Positions 34,899 to 44,424 of a stretch of 64,000 nt of DNA are shown piece by piece. Made by a program: the position numbers and the translations under genes. The notes beneath the pieces were generated by a model that was given only the letters and a program-made list of their open reading frames with translations, was not told the DNA's origin and searched no databases. Location of the stretch: contig NZ_CP051884.1 of assembly GCF_012931845.1 (NCBI RefSeq), positions 868,001 to 932,000 of the forward strand, read 5' to 3'. The stretch comes from Cellulomonas taurus. GTDB taxonomy: Bacteria > Actinomycetota > Actinomycetes > Actinomycetales > Cellulomonadaceae. Position 1 is the first letter of the stretch, and every line of letters begins with the position of its first letter.

Positions 34899-35852
34899 AT
34901 GCGACTGGGAGCTGACCGGGCCCGGGTGCGGGTGCCGGCGACGAGCGCCAACCTCGGCCCGGGATTCGACACCGCCGGGATGGCCCTGGGGCTGTACGAC
35001 GACGTCGAGGTGCGGGCGCTGGGGGCCTCCGAGGTGCAGGTGGATGTGGTCGGCGAAGGGGCGGACGACCTCCCGACCGGAGCCGATCACCTGGTGGTGC
35101 GGGCGCTGCACCATGCACTGGACCACGTCGGTGCGCCGCGCACCGGGGTGCACCTGGTGTGCCGGAACCGGATCCCGCACGGCCGCGGCCTGGGATCGTC
35201 GGCGGCCGCGGTGGTCGCCGGTCTGCTCGCCGCCCGTGCGCTGGTCGCCGAGCCGGAGGCATTGGACGACGACGTGGTGCTGCGCCTGGCCACCGAGCTG
35301 GAGGGGCACCCGGACAACGCCGCCCCGGCACTGCTCGGCGGCGCCACCCTGGCCTGGTCCGAGGGGCAGGCCGTGCGGGCCACCCGGATCGACGTGCACC
35401 CGACCGTGGTCCCGATCGCGGTCGTCCCGCCGAGCCGCCTGTCCACCAGCCATGCGCGCGGCGTGCTGCCCGCCGAGGTCGCGCACGGGGACGCCGCGTG
35501 GCAGGCGGGCCGGGCGGCGCTGCTGGTCGAGGCGCTGGGCCGGCGACCGGAGCTGCTGTTCGACGCCACCGGTGACCGGCTGCACCAGCAGCAGCGCCGG
35601 TCGGTGATGCCGGAGTCGTTGGCGTTGGTCGACGCGCTGCGTGCGCACGGGGTGCCCGCCGTGGTCTCGGGTGCCGGGCCGACGGTGCTGGTGTTCGGGC
35701 GTACCGCCGCCGGTGACGAACGACCGGTGGATCACCGGGTGACCGACGCCGATCGGGCCCTGGACGAGGTCTTCGGGGGCGCGATGGGTGGCTGGCGGAT
35801 CCTGCGGCTGGGCCTGAGCGACGACGGCGCCCTCTGGCGACGGCTGCCCTGA
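34899..35852 (+). CDS. thrB: homoserine kinase
   Basis: This 317-residue GHMP kinase has the N-terminal VRVPATSANLGPGFDTAGMAL motif, the ATP-binding PHGRGLGSSAAAVVAG and the C-terminal VVSGAGPTVLVFG. ATG 34899 is chosen because it gives the normal family start; the open frame upstream is a shadow of thrC. No Shine-Dalgarno is obvious, so translation may be coupled to thrC. It phosphorylates homoserine for thrC. Confidence 0.95.
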   Translation: MRLGADRARVRVPATSANLGPGFDTAGMALGLYDDVEVRALGASEVQVDVVGEGADDLPTGADHLVVRALHHALDHVGAPRTGVHLVCRNRIPHGRGLGSSAAAVVAGLLAARALVAEPEALDDDVVLRLATELEGHPDNAAPALLGGATLAWSEGQAVRATRIDVHPTVVPIAVVPPSRLSTSHARGVLPAEVAHGDAAWQAGRAALLVEALGRRPELLFDATGDRLHQQQRRSVMPESLALVDALRAHGVPAVVSGAGPTVLVFGRTAAGDERPVDHRVTDADRALDEVFGGAMGGWRILRLGLSDDGALWRRLP

Positions 35853-35865
35853 AAACCCGCGGTGC

Positions 35866-36103
35866 TATGCTCGCGCTGTTCCCCGGACATCGTCCGACGG
35901 ACCCCACCGATTCTCTCCCGGCAATCTGCTGCCGCAGGAGGGGTGGGACACCGCGTGCCACGGCCGGGAACATCACGCCCCACATACCGCGTCGCCCCTG
36001 ACGTGTGCTGTGCGGCCTTCCGTTGCGATCCGCCCCGAGTGAGGTGGACGCCGACCGTGTCCCAGAGGCGGACACCGGTCCTGACGAGGGGGAAGGGTCC
36101 TTC
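35866..36103 (+). promoter_or_regulatory. rho promoter and long 5' leader
   Basis: A -10 TATGCT (35866-35871) follows thrB and implies a leader of about 225 bases before the rho GTG at 36104. It is GC-rich with several short inverted repeats and no convincing coding frame. Rho genes are commonly autoregulated through their leader, which is the likely role. Confidence 0.5.
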
Positions 36104-38164
36104 GTGACAGACACCATCGAGTCCGCGTCGAGCGCACGCTCCGGCGGCTCCATCTCCGGCCTGCGGGTGCCGGAGCTCAAGGCACTGGCGGCCCAGCTGG
36201 GCGTCAAGGGTGCGTCCAAGATGGCCAAGAGCGACCTGGTCGCCGCCATCCAGTCCCGATCCGGTGGCGGCGACGGTGCCGCTGCCCGGAGCGCGAAGGC
36301 TGCCGCGCCGCAGCAGTCCGCCGAGTCGGCCCCGAGCCAGGCGGCTGCCCCGTCGTCGAACGACGCATCCGGACAGCAGGGGACCGGTCCCGCCCCGAAG
36401 CGCAGCCGCCGGGCCACCCGCCCCGCCGACGCCCCGGCCACCGAGGACTCCGCCGCGCCGCAGGAGACCGGCCGCGGAGCCGGGTCGAAGCGGTCGGCCG
36501 CCGCGACCCAGGACGCTCCGTCCCAGCAGGACGCCCTCGCCGGGCTCGAGGCGGCCCTCGACCGGCAGCAGGGCACCCACGGTCAGAACGCCGGCACCGA
36601 GGGTGGCGAGCGTCGCTCCCGCCGTGCGGGCCGGGGCACCGGCGCACCGGTGATCGACGTGACCCTGCCGGAGGGACCGACCGGTGGCGACCGTCGTGAC
36701 CGCCAGGACCGCGGCGCCGAGGACGGCGAGCAGCGCGGCCAGCGCCAGCGGCGGCAGGGCGACCAGTCCCCGCGCGACGGCCAGCAGCGCGACAGCCAGA
36801 ACGACGGCCAGGGCAACCAGGGCCAGTCGAACCAGGGTCGCAACCCGAACAACGCGCCGGGTGGCGATGACGACGACGAGCGCGGTGGCCGTCGTCGCCG
36901 GTCCCGTGACCGGTACCGCGACCGCGACCGCACCAAGCGCAACCGCCGTGGCGGAGGCGGCCAGGACTCCTACGACGAGGTCGAGCTGACCGAGGACGAC
37001 GTGCTGGTCCCGGTGGCCGGCATCCTCGACGTGCTGGAGAGCTACGCCTTCATCCGGACGTCCGGCTACCTGCCGGGTTCCGGGGACGTCTACCTGCCGC
37101 TCGGTCAGGTGCGCAAGTCCGGCCTGCGCCGCGGTGACGCGATCACCGGCGCCGTCCGCGCCCCCCGCGAGGGGGAGCAGCCGCAGCAGCAGAACAACCG
37201 ACCGAACAAGGCGAACGCCCTGGTCCGGCTGGACACCGTCAACGGCATGTCCCCGGAGCTGGCCAAGCAGCGGCCGGAGTTCAGCAAGCTGACCCCGCTG
37301 TACCCGCAGGACCGGTTGCGGCTCGAGCACGACCAGACGCACATCACCCCGCGGGTGATCGACATCGTCGCGCCGATCGGCAAGGGCCAGCGCGGTCTGA
37401 TCGTGGCGCCGCCGAAGGCCGGCAAGACGATCATCATGCAGCAGATCGCCAACGCGATCACCGCGAACAACCCCGAGGTCCACCTCATGGTCGTGCTCGT
37501 CGACGAGCGCCCCGAGGAGGTCACCGACATGGAGCGGACGGTCAAGGGTGAGGTCATCGCCTCGACCTTCGACCGCCCCGCCTCGGACCACACCATGGTC
37601 GCGGAGCTGGCCATCGAGCGCGCCAAGCGCCTGGTCGAGCTGGGCCAGGACGTGGTCGTGCTGCTGGACTCGCTGACCCGCCTGTCCCGGGCGTACAACC
37701 TGGCGGCCCCGGCCTCCGGGCGCATCCTGTCCGGTGGTGTGGACGCCTCGGCGCTCTACCCGCCCAAGCGGTTCTTCGGCGCTGCCCGCAACATCGAGAA
37801 CGGTGGCTCGCTCACCATCCTGGCCTCCGCCCTGGTGGAGACCGGTTCCAAGATGGACGAGGTCATCTTCGAGGAGTTCAAGGGCACCGGGAACATGGAG
37901 CTGCGGCTCTCCCGGTCGCTGGCCGACAAGCGGATCTTCCCGGCGGTCGACGTGAACGCCTCCGGCACCCGGCGCGAGGAGATCCTGATCGCTCCGGACG
38001 AGCTGAAGATCATCTGGAAGCTGCGCCGCGTGATGGGGGCGCTTGACCAGCAGCAGGCGATCGAGCTGCTGCTCGGCAAGCTGCGCGAGACCAAGTCCAA
38101 CGTGGAGTTCCTGCTCCAGGTGCAGAAGACGACACCGAGCGCGAACGGCAAGTCCGAGGACTGA
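36104..38164 (+). CDS. rho: transcription termination factor Rho
   Basis: This is a 686-residue Rho, an RNA-dependent hexameric helicase. It opens with a Rho_N/SAP-like domain (LRVPELKALAAQLGVKGASKMAKSDLVAAIQ), then a long disordered insert (about residues 45-285) rich in Arg, Gly, Asp, Gln and Asn as in actinobacterial Rho, then the RNA-binding domain (GILDVLESYAFIRTSGYLPG), and the ATPase with Walker A PPKAGKT (K441), VVLVDERPEEVTDM and LLDSLTRLSRAYN. The GTG at 36104 has GGGGGAAGGG upstream. The insert is much longer than in E. coli Rho (419 residues). Confidence 0.97.
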   Translation: MTDTIESASSARSGGSISGLRVPELKALAAQLGVKGASKMAKSDLVAAIQSRSGGGDGAAARSAKAAAPQQSAESAPSQAAAPSSNDASGQQGTGPAPKRSRRATRPADAPATEDSAAPQETGRGAGSKRSAAATQDAPSQQDALAGLEAALDRQQGTHGQNAGTEGGERRSRRAGRGTGAPVIDVTLPEGPTGGDRRDRQDRGAEDGEQRGQRQRRQGDQSPRDGQQRDSQNDGQGNQGQSNQGRNPNNAPGGDDDDERGGRRRRSRDRYRDRDRTKRNRRGGGGQDSYDEVELTEDDVLVPVAGILDVLESYAFIRTSGYLPGSGDVYLPLGQVRKSGLRRGDAITGAVRAPREGEQPQQQNNRPNKANALVRLDTVNGMSPELAKQRPEFSKLTPLYPQDRLRLEHDQTHITPRVIDIVAPIGKGQRGLIVAPPKAGKTIIMQQIANAITANNPEVHLMVVLVDERPEEVTDMERTVKGEVIASTFDRPASDHTMVAELAIERAKRLVELGQDVVVLLDSLTRLSRAYNLAAPASGRILSGGVDASALYPPKRFFGAARNIENGGSLTILASALVETGSKMDEVIFEEFKGTGNMELRLSRSLADKRIFPAVDVNASGTRREEILIAPDELKIIWKLRRVMGALDQQQAIELLLGKLRETKSNVEFLLQVQKTTPSANGKSED

Positions 38165-38170
38165 CCTGCG

Positions 38171-38215
38171 ACGACGGAACGGCGGTGGCCCCTCGGGTCA
38201 CCGCCGTTCCGTCGT
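38171..38215. terminator. rho terminator hairpin
   Basis: A perfect 17-bp stem, ACGACGGAACGGCGGTG (38171-38187) and its complement (38199-38215), encloses an 11-base loop. It directly follows rho and abuts the stop codon of the convergent glycosyltransferase gene. Confidence 0.85.
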
Positions 38216-39337
38216 TCAGTGCCGGCGCCGGGCCGCCAGCGCCTCGTCGTACCAGGCGAGTGTCCGCTCGGTGATCGCCCCGGCCTCGAACCGCTGCGCC
38301 GCCGCCCGCTGGGCGGGCACCACCGCCGACCGGCCGGCCGGGTCGTCCAGCCACCGCCCCAGCAGCCGCGCGAACGCCGTCGTGTCGCGCGGGTCGACCA
38401 GCTGCGACTCCAGCCCGGCCATCGTGGTCCGGTAGCCCGGGTTGTCCCCGGCGATCACCACACCGGTCGCGGTCGCCTGGGCCTCGACCACCGAGATGCC
38501 GAAGCTCTCCCCGCCGAGCGAGGGCAGCACCACCAGATCGGCGCCGGCGAGCAGGGCGTCCTTGTCCTCTTCGGCGACGAACCCGGGGAAGTCCACCCGG
38601 TCGCCGATCCCCTCCTGCTCCGCCGCTGCGCGCAGGTCGTCCAGCAGCGGCCCGCGACCGGCCAGAGTGAGCGTCCACGGCCGCTCCGGGTCGCCGCGAT
38701 GCAGCGCACCCGCTGCGGCGATCAGCTCCCGGGGGCCCTTCCGCTCCACCAGTCGACCCAGGAACACCAGGCGCGGCACGGTCGCGGGGGTGACCGCCAC
38801 CGGCTCGGGCAGCTCGACCGGCGCTCCGATCACCGGCACCGGACGGTGATAGGCGCCCTCCGCCGACTCCTGCGCCGCCTCGGAGAGCGCCGACAGCGCG
38901 TCGAACCGCCGCAACCGGGAACGTTCCAGGCCGCCGAGCGCCCGGATACCCCACCGGGTGAGGGCGTCCTGCGGGTAGATCATGAACTGGCCGACCACCG
39001 CCGTCCGGGGCCCGGCCGCCGACACCAGCTGTCCGGCCAGGAACGGGCTGTACGGCATCGCCACGTGCAGCACGTCCAGATCCAGCCGGTTCAGCAGCGC
39101 CCGGGCTGCGGACCGACGCAGCGGCAGCGGGGTGCCGAGCCGGTTGCCGTTGAACTTCACCGCCACGGTGCGGGACAGCACGTGCAGGTGCGGCAGATCC
39201 GTGCGCTCAGTCGCCGACGTCAGGTAGTGCACCTCGTGCCCGAGCGCCGTCAGCCGCCGCCCCAGGGTCAGGATGATCTGTTGCACCCCGTCCGGTCGGT
39301 CCAACCCGTCGTCGATGGCCAGACCGATCCGCAGCAT
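38216..39337 (-). CDS. GT4-type glycosyltransferase
   Basis: This 373-residue GT-B glycosyltransferase is of the group-1 (GT4) type: an N-terminal DDGLDRPDGVQQIILTLGRRLTALGHEVHYLT acceptor-domain pattern and the C-terminal VFLGRLVERKGPRELIAA donor site with ESFGISVVEAQATATGVVIAG (E-x7-E motif). The start at ATG 39337 fits the family and lies seven bases after TACGAT, a leaderless promoter. It probably transfers a sugar from a nucleotide- or lipid-linked donor in envelope synthesis, like PimA/PimC-type enzymes, but the acceptor is unknown. Confidence 0.88.
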   Translation of the reverse strand: MLRIGLAIDDGLDRPDGVQQIILTLGRRLTALGHEVHYLTSATERTDLPHLHVLSRTVAVKFNGNRLGTPLPLRRSAARALLNRLDLDVLHVAMPYSPFLAGQLVSAAGPRTAVVGQFMIYPQDALTRWGIRALGGLERSRLRRFDALSALSEAAQESAEGAYHRPVPVIGAPVELPEPVAVTPATVPRLVFLGRLVERKGPRELIAAAGALHRGDPERPWTLTLAGRGPLLDDLRAAAEQEGIGDRVDFPGFVAEEDKDALLAGADLVVLPSLGGESFGISVVEAQATATGVVIAGDNPGYRTTMAGLESQLVDPRDTTAFARLLGRWLDDPAGRSAVVPAQRAAAQRFEAGAITERTLAWYDEALAARRRH

Positions 39338-39363
39338 GGCCGCCATCGTAGGACGTGCCGAGG

Positions 39364-40098
39364 TCAGGCAGCCGCCTCGTGCACTCCGTCGGCCTGCATC
39401 GTGCGGGTGCCGCAGGTGATCGCGTGCGCTGTGTCCGCGGCGTCCTGGCCGCCGGTCACGGTGTCGGTGGTCCCGGCCGCGGCGACCGTGCCGGTCAGCG
39501 TGATCTGGGTCCGGGTGATCGAGCCGTCCACATCGTTCAGCCCGACCAGGTCGGGCTCGCCGTCGCCGGTGATGTCCACGCAGCCCACCCCGGTGCCGTT
39601 CCCGGCGAAGCCCTGGTCGAACTGCCACGGCTTGCCCTCGGCGTCGGTCACGTCCACCAGCCCGCAGTCCTGGACCATCAGCAGGTCGGCCACCCGGTTG
39701 TCGGAGAGCAGCACCAGGGCCGGGTCGGTGGCGGCGGGGCGCAGCGCGAACGCGGAGGCCCCGGCCGGGCCCGCCAGGTCGATCGGGTGGGTGAAGGTCG
39801 CGCCGGAGGCGGTGGTCACGCCCAGGGTGCGGGCGGCCCCGTCGTCGTCGATCCAGAGCTGGTCGTCGGCGCCGTCACCGTCCAGGTCGATGGTCGTGAT
39901 CGCCTGCGCGGTGGCGGGCACCCCGTCGCCGCCGGGCGCGCAGCCGATGGTGGTGGCCGTCGGGCTCGGAGAGGTGGCCGCCGGGGTGCTGGGTGCGACA
40001 GGCGGCTCGGAGGTGGTGCCGGTGGCGTCGCCGCCGCCGGAGCAGGCACTGAGCAGCAGGATCCCGGTCAGGGCGACGGTCAGGTGCACACGACTCAT
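39364..40098 (-). CDS. lipoprotein with VCBS/FG-GAP-like calcium-binding repeats
   Basis: This 244-residue protein has a lipoprotein signal (ILLLSAC, Cys19), a Pro/Ser/Thr linker and two Dx(D/T)GDGxxD loops, DLDGDGADDQLW and DITGDGEPDLVGL, typical of integrin-like FG-GAP or VCBS calcium sites. Two such repeats are too few for a full propeller. TAGCGT lies seven bases before the ATG (leaderless). It ends 26 bases before the glycosyltransferase start on the same strand. A role on the cell surface is inferred only. Confidence 0.78.
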   Translation of the reverse strand: MSRVHLTVALTGILLLSACSGGGDATGTTSEPPVAPSTPAATSPSPTATTIGCAPGGDGVPATAQAITTIDLDGDGADDQLWIDDDGAARTLGVTTASGATFTHPIDLAGPAGASAFALRPAATDPALVLLSDNRVADLLMVQDCGLVDVTDAEGKPWQFDQGFAGNGTGVGCVDITGDGEPDLVGLNDVDGSITRTQITLTGTVAAAGTTDTVTGGQDAADTAHAITCGTRTMQADGVHEAAA

Positions 40099-40246
40099 GC
40101 CGTCGACGCTAGGACCAGCGGAGCGATCGCGCCCGGCGGGAAGATTTCACCACCCGGCGCTGTTCTGGCATCATGTTCCGTCGGTCTGCGGTTCACGTGC
40201 GCACCCCGCGTACGACCCGGAGACACTCTGACTAGGAGAGCACCCC

Positions 40247-40459
40247 ATGAAGTCTGGTATCCACCCCGAGTACGTGGTGACCACGGTGACCTGCACCTGT
40301 GGCAACACCTTCACCACCCGCTCCACCGAGACCTCCGGCGAGATCCGCGCCGACGTCTGCAGCGCCTGCCACCCGTTCTACACCGGCAAGCAGAAGATCC
40401 TCGACACCGGTGGCCGCGTGGCCCGGTTCGAGGCTCGCTACGGCAAGCGCTCCAACTGA
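40247..40459 (+). CDS. rpmE: 50S ribosomal protein L31 (zinc-binding form)
   Basis: This 70-residue protein starts [10 protein letters not shown] and carries Cys16, Cys18, Cys37 and Cys40 (CTC, CSAC), the zinc-binding set of the C+ form that is replaced by a C- paralogue in zinc shortage. The ending [26 protein letters not shown] is canonical. An AGGAG stands upstream of the ATG. It lies between rho and prfA as in many actinobacteria. Confidence 0.98.
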   Translation: MKSGIHPEYVVTTVTCTCGNTFTTRSTETSGEIRADVCSACHPFYTGKQKILDTGGRVARFEARYGKRSN

Positions 40460-40467
40460 CGACCCTG

Positions 40468-40499
40468 GCGCCGGTGATCACCTCCGTGGTCACCGGCGC
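40468..40499 (+). terminator. hairpin after rpmE
   Basis: GCGCCGGTGATCAC (40468-40481) pairs with GTGGTCACCGGCGC (40486-40499) with one G-U wobble and loop CTCC, followed by TTG. It may end or attenuate rpmE transcription before prfA. Confidence 0.65.
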
Positions 40500-40526
40500 T
40501 TGTCATGTCCGGACCCGGGAGTGCAG

Positions 40527-41621
40527 ATGAGTGAGTCCTTCGCGGCAGCGCGACCGATGCTGGACGAGCACGCCCGGATCGAGCAGCAGCTCGCCGACCC
40601 GGCGGTGCACGCGGACCCGGTCGAGGCGCGCCGCCTGGGCCGCCGCTACGCCGAGCTGGGCCGGGTGGCCGCCGCCTACCGCGAGTGGTCCGCCGCCGAG
40701 CAGGACCGCGCCGACGCCACCGAGCTCGCCGAGGTGGACCCGGCCTTCGCCGCCGAGCTGCCCACACTGACCGAGGCCGCCGCCCACGCCGCCGACCGGC
40801 TGCGCCGGGTGCTGGTGCCCCGCGACCCGGACGACGCCCGCGACGTGATCCTGGAGATCAAGGCCGGTGAGGGCGGCGAGGAGTCGGCGCTGTTCGCCGG
40901 CGACCTGCTGCGGATGTACCTGCGGTTCGCCGAGCAGCGCGGGTGGAAGACCGAGGTGCTGGAGTCCACCGGTTCCGACCTGGGCGGCTACAAGGACGTC
41001 CAGGTCGCGATCAAGGCGCGCGGCACCGTCACCGACCCGGCCGAGGGGGTCTGGGCGGCGCTGAAGTACGAGGGCGGCGTGCACCGGGTCCAGCGGGTCC
41101 CGGTGACCGAGTCGCAGGGCCGCATCCACACCTCCGCCGCCGGGGTCCTGGTCTTCCCCGAGGTGGAGGATCCGGGTGAGGTGGAGATCGACCCGAACGA
41201 CCTGCGGATCGACGTGTACCGCTCCTCCGGCCCCGGTGGTCAGTCGGTGAACACCACCGACTCGGCCGTGCGGATCACCCACCTGCCCACCGGCATCGTG
41301 GTGTCGATGCAGAACGAGAAGTCGCAGCTGCAGAACCGGGAGCAGGCGATGCGGGTGCTGCGCGCCCGACTGCTCGCCGCCCAGCAGGAGGCCGCTGCCG
41401 CCGCCGCGAGCGAGGCGCGCCGGTCCCAGGTGCGCACGGTGGACCGCTCCGAGCGGATCCGCACCTACAACTTCCCGGAGAACCGGATCGCCGATCACCG
41501 CACCGGTTACAAGGCCTACAACCTGGACGCGGTGCTGGACGGTGATCTGGCCCCGGTGATCCAGTCCGCGATCGACGCCGACGAGGCGGCCCGGCTGGCG
41601 TCCGCGGCGGAGCAGGCATGA
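40527..41621 (+). CDS. prfA: peptide chain release factor 1
   Basis: This 364-residue RF1 reads UAA and UAG. The codon-recognition loop is PVT in [15 protein letters not shown], and the peptidyl-hydrolysis GGQ (237-239) is in [20 protein letters not shown] 40527 is chosen; the frame is open upstream through the rpmE region. No clear ribosome binding site is visible apart from GGGAG. It overlaps prmC by four bases, whose product methylates the GGQ glutamine. Confidence 0.97.
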   Translation: MSESFAAARPMLDEHARIEQQLADPAVHADPVEARRLGRRYAELGRVAAAYREWSAAEQDRADATELAEVDPAFAAELPTLTEAAAHAADRLRRVLVPRDPDDARDVILEIKAGEGGEESALFAGDLLRMYLRFAEQRGWKTEVLESTGSDLGGYKDVQVAIKARGTVTDPAEGVWAALKYEGGVHRVQRVPVTESQGRIHTSAAGVLVFPEVEDPGEVEIDPNDLRIDVYRSSGPGGQSVNTTDSAVRITHLPTGIVVSMQNEKSQLQNREQAMRVLRARLLAAQQEAAAAAASEARRSQVRTVDRSERIRTYNFPENRIADHRTGYKAYNLDAVLDGDLAPVIQSAIDADEAARLASAAEQA

Positions 41622-42526
41622 CCGCCCCCACCCTGCGTGCCCTGGTCGACGGGGCCACCGCCCTGCTGGACGAGGCGGGCGTCGGCTCGCCGCGGCACGA
41701 CGCGCTGGCCCTGGCGGCGCACGTGCTCGACCTGCCGCGGGTCGACCTGGTCCTCCCGCCGCCGGTGCCCGAGGGCTTCGCGGCCGAGTACGCGGCGGTG
41801 GTGGACCGGCGGCGGCTCCGCGAGCCGTTGCAGCACATCGTCGGCAGCACCGTCTTCCGCTACCTCACCATGCTGGTCGAGCCCGGGGTGTTCGTGCCCC
41901 GGCCGGAGACCGAGACGGTCGCCCAGGTGGCCGTGGACGAGGCGGCGCGGCTGACCGTGCTCGGCCAGGACCCGATCGTGGTCGACCTGTGCTGCGGCGC
42001 CGGGGGGATCGCCCTGTCGGTGGCGACCGAGGTGCCGGGCAGCCGGGTGACGGCGGTCGACGCCTCCCCGGCGGCCGTCGACCTGACCGGGCGCAACGCG
42101 GCGCTTGCCGGTGCCGAGCTGACCGTGCTGACCGGTGACGTGCGCGACCCGGAGCTGTTGGCGGAGCTGGACCACCGGGTGGACGTGCTGGTGTCCAACC
42201 CGCCGTACATCCCGCCGGACGCGGTGCCGGTCGACCCCGAGGTGCGTGACCACGACCCGGACCTCGCCCTGTACGGCGGGGGAGCGGACGGTCTGGACGT
42301 GCCCCGGGCGGTGATCGCCGCGGCGGCCCGACTGCTGGTGCCCGGCGGGCTGCTGGTGATGGAACACGCCGAGGTGCAGGACGCCCAGGCGCGGGCCGCT
42401 GCCATCGAGTGCGGCGGATTCGAGGACGTGCGCACGGTGGCCGATCTGACCGGTCGGCCCCGGATGCTGGTCGCCCGGCGTTCGACCGTCGTGGGCGAGC
42501 CGTCCCCGGCATCCAGCCCGACGTGA
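41618..42526 (+). CDS. prmC: peptide chain release factor N5-glutamine methyltransferase
   Basis: This 302-residue SAM methyltransferase has an N-terminal helical domain ([18 protein letters not shown]), [15 protein letters not shown] and [11 protein letters not shown], and the catalytic NPPY in [11 protein letters not shown]. Motif I reads [12 protein letters not shown] rather than the usual DLGTGSGAIAL. The tight overlap with prfA fits methylation of the GGQ glutamine. The C-terminus has a 15-residue extension. Confidence 0.95.
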   Translation: MTAPTLRALVDGATALLDEAGVGSPRHDALALAAHVLDLPRVDLVLPPPVPEGFAAEYAAVVDRRRLREPLQHIVGSTVFRYLTMLVEPGVFVPRPETETVAQVAVDEAARLTVLGQDPIVVDLCCGAGGIALSVATEVPGSRVTAVDASPAAVDLTGRNAALAGAELTVLTGDVRDPELLAELDHRVDVLVSNPPYIPPDAVPVDPEVRDHDPDLALYGGGADGLDVPRAVIAAAARLLVPGGLLVMEHAEVQDAQARAAAIECGGFEDVRTVADLTGRPRMLVARRSTVVGEPSPASSPT

Positions 42527-42540
42527 CAGACTCCCATCCC

Positions 42541-43197
42541 GTGAGTGCCGATTCGATTCTGGACGCCACCGACCCTGCTGCCTGGGGACCGGCGATCGAC
42601 GCGGCGGTGCACACCGTGTCCCGCGGCGGACTGATCGTGCTGCCCACCGACACCGTGTACGGCATCGGCGCGGACGCCTTCACCCCGGAGGCGGTCGCCG
42701 CGCTGCTGGCCGCCAAGGGCCGGGGACGCCAGCAGCCGCCGCCGGTGCTGATGCCGGACGTCGCCACGCTGGACGGCCTCGCCACCTCGGTGCATCCGGC
42801 CGTGCGCGACCTGGCCGCCGCGTTCTGGCCCGGGGGCCTCACGATCATCGTCCGCGCGCAGCCCTCCCTGATCTGGGACCTGGGCGAGACGCACGGCACC
42901 GTGGCCCTGCGGGTGCCCGACCACCCGGCCGCGCTGGCCCTGCTGCGTCGCACCGGCCCGCTGGCGGTGTCCTCGGCGAATAAGACCGGACAGCCGTCGG
43001 CGCTGAACGTCGCCGACGCGCACGAGCAGCTCGGCGACGCGGTCCAGGTCTACCTGGACGGTGGCCCGACCCCCGGTGGGGTGGCCTCGACGATCATCGA
43101 CGCGACCGGCGACGACCTCACCGTGGTCCGCCAGGGCGCGATCAGCATGGAGGACCTCCGGGCGGTGGCCCCGGTGGAAGGCGACGCCGGCCGGTGA
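42541..43197 (+). CDS. L-threonylcarbamoyladenylate synthase (TsaC/Sua5/YrdC family)
   Basis: This 218-residue protein makes threonylcarbamoyl-AMP for tRNA t6A37. VLPTDTVYGIGADAF, KGRGRQQPPPVLM, FWPGGLTIIVR, VALRVPDHP and SSANKTGQP are the YrdC motifs. GTG 42541 is used; an in-frame GTG at 42523 that overlaps the prmC stop is an alternative. The position after prmC is conserved in bacteria. It overlaps the following gene by four bases. Confidence 0.93.
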   Translation: MSADSILDATDPAAWGPAIDAAVHTVSRGGLIVLPTDTVYGIGADAFTPEAVAALLAAKGRGRQQPPPVLMPDVATLDGLATSVHPAVRDLAAAFWPGGLTIIVRAQPSLIWDLGETHGTVALRVPDHPAALALLRRTGPLAVSSANKTGQPSALNVADAHEQLGDAVQVYLDGGPTPGGVASTIIDATGDDLTVVRQGAISMEDLRAVAPVEGDAGR

Positions 43198-44378
43198 GGG
43201 TCTACGTCCTCCTGCTGCTGGTCGCGGCGGCGTCCACCTACCTGCTGACGCCGCTCGCCCGGTGGTGCGCCCTGCGTTGGGGCGCGATCACCGCGGTGCG
43301 TTCCCGGGACGTGCACACCATCCCGACGCCCCGACTGGGTGGGATGGCGATGCTGGCCGGGATGTTGGTCGCCCTCGCCTTCGCCACCCAGATGCGGTTC
43401 CTGGCGGACGTCTTCGTCAACCCCCGCCCGGTCCTCGGGGTGATCGCCGCGGCGATCATGGTCTGCCTGCTCGGGATCGCCGACGACATCTGGGACCTGG
43501 ACTGGATCACCAAACTGGTCGGTCAGGTGCTCGCCGCGCTGATGATGGCCTCCCAGGGGTTGCAGCTGTACCAGCTGCCGATCGGCGGCGTCGTGCTCGG
43601 CTCCAGTCGCCTGTGGCTGGTGCTCACCGTCCTGACGGTGGTGGTCGCGATGAACGCGGTGAACTTCGTCGACGGGCTCGACGGGCTGGCCGCCGGGCTG
43701 ATCGCGATCGGCGGCGCCGGGTTCTTCCTCTACTCCTACTGGCTCACGGTCAGCGCCGGATCCACCAGCTACGCCAGCCTCGCGACCCTGATCATGGCGT
43801 TGCTGGTCGGGGCGTGCCTCGGCTTCCTGCCGCACAACTTCCACCCCGCGCGGATCTTCATGGGCGACTCCGGCTCGATGCTGATCGGGCTGATGATCGC
43901 GGCCGCCGCGATCCGGGTCACCGGGCAGATCGACACCGGCACCCTGCCGCGGCAGTCGTTCCCGGCGTTCCTGCCGATCCTGCTGCCGGTGGCGGTGCTG
44001 ATCCTGCCGCTGCTCGACATGGGCATGGCGGTGATCCGGCGGGTCGGCTCCGGCAAGTCGCCCTTCCACCCGGACCGGATGCACCTGCACCACCGGATGC
44101 TCGCGCTCGGCCACAGCCACCGGCGCGCGGTGATCATCCTCTACGTCTGGACCGCCGTGTTCACCGGCACCGCCGTCGCGCTGGTGTGGTTCTCCACCAC
44201 CGCCGTGCTGATCGGCATGGGCGTCGGGATCGTGGTGGCCCTGTTGCTCACCCTCGGCCCGCTGCGTGGTTCGCGCGGCACCCCCGGTGACCCGGACGTC
44301 ACCGCCGACGACCCCGGCCCCGACCGGCCGACACCGCTGGCCCGCACCGCCCTGAGCGCCGACGGCACGCGGCCCTGA
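43194..44378 (+). CDS. WecA/MraY-family lipid-phosphate sugar-1-phosphate transferase
   Basis: This 394-residue membrane protein has about ten helices. TPRLGGMAML, the metal-binding LGIADDIWDLDW, NAVNFVDGLDGLAAGL and ARIFMGDSGS are signatures of polyprenyl-phosphate GlcNAc-1-phosphate transferases, and HRMLALGHSHRR near 305-320 is the WecA-type carbohydrate-recognition loop. It starts at GTG 43194. In mycobacteria the gene here starts arabinogalactan linker synthesis; in this organism it probably starts a wall glycopolymer. Confidence 0.93.
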   Translation: MRVYVLLLLVAAASTYLLTPLARWCALRWGAITAVRSRDVHTIPTPRLGGMAMLAGMLVALAFATQMRFLADVFVNPRPVLGVIAAAIMVCLLGIADDIWDLDWITKLVGQVLAALMMASQGLQLYQLPIGGVVLGSSRLWLVLTVLTVVVAMNAVNFVDGLDGLAAGLIAIGGAGFFLYSYWLTVSAGSTSYASLATLIMALLVGACLGFLPHNFHPARIFMGDSGSMLIGLMIAAAAIRVTGQIDTGTLPRQSFPAFLPILLPVAVLILPLLDMGMAVIRRVGSGKSPFHPDRMHLHHRMLALGHSHRRAVIILYVWTAVFTGTAVALVWFSTTAVLIGMGVGIVVALLLTLGPLRGSRGTPGDPDVTADDPGPDRPTPLARTALSADGTRP

Positions 44379-44424
44379 GTCGCCTCCCGACCCACCCCAC
44401 CCCTGAGCACCCGAGGACCCAGCC

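Noticed and set aside
35862-36107. Possible leader peptide of 81 codons before rho
   Set aside because: Its start overlaps the -10 element, so it would lie upstream of the transcript; composition is non-coding.
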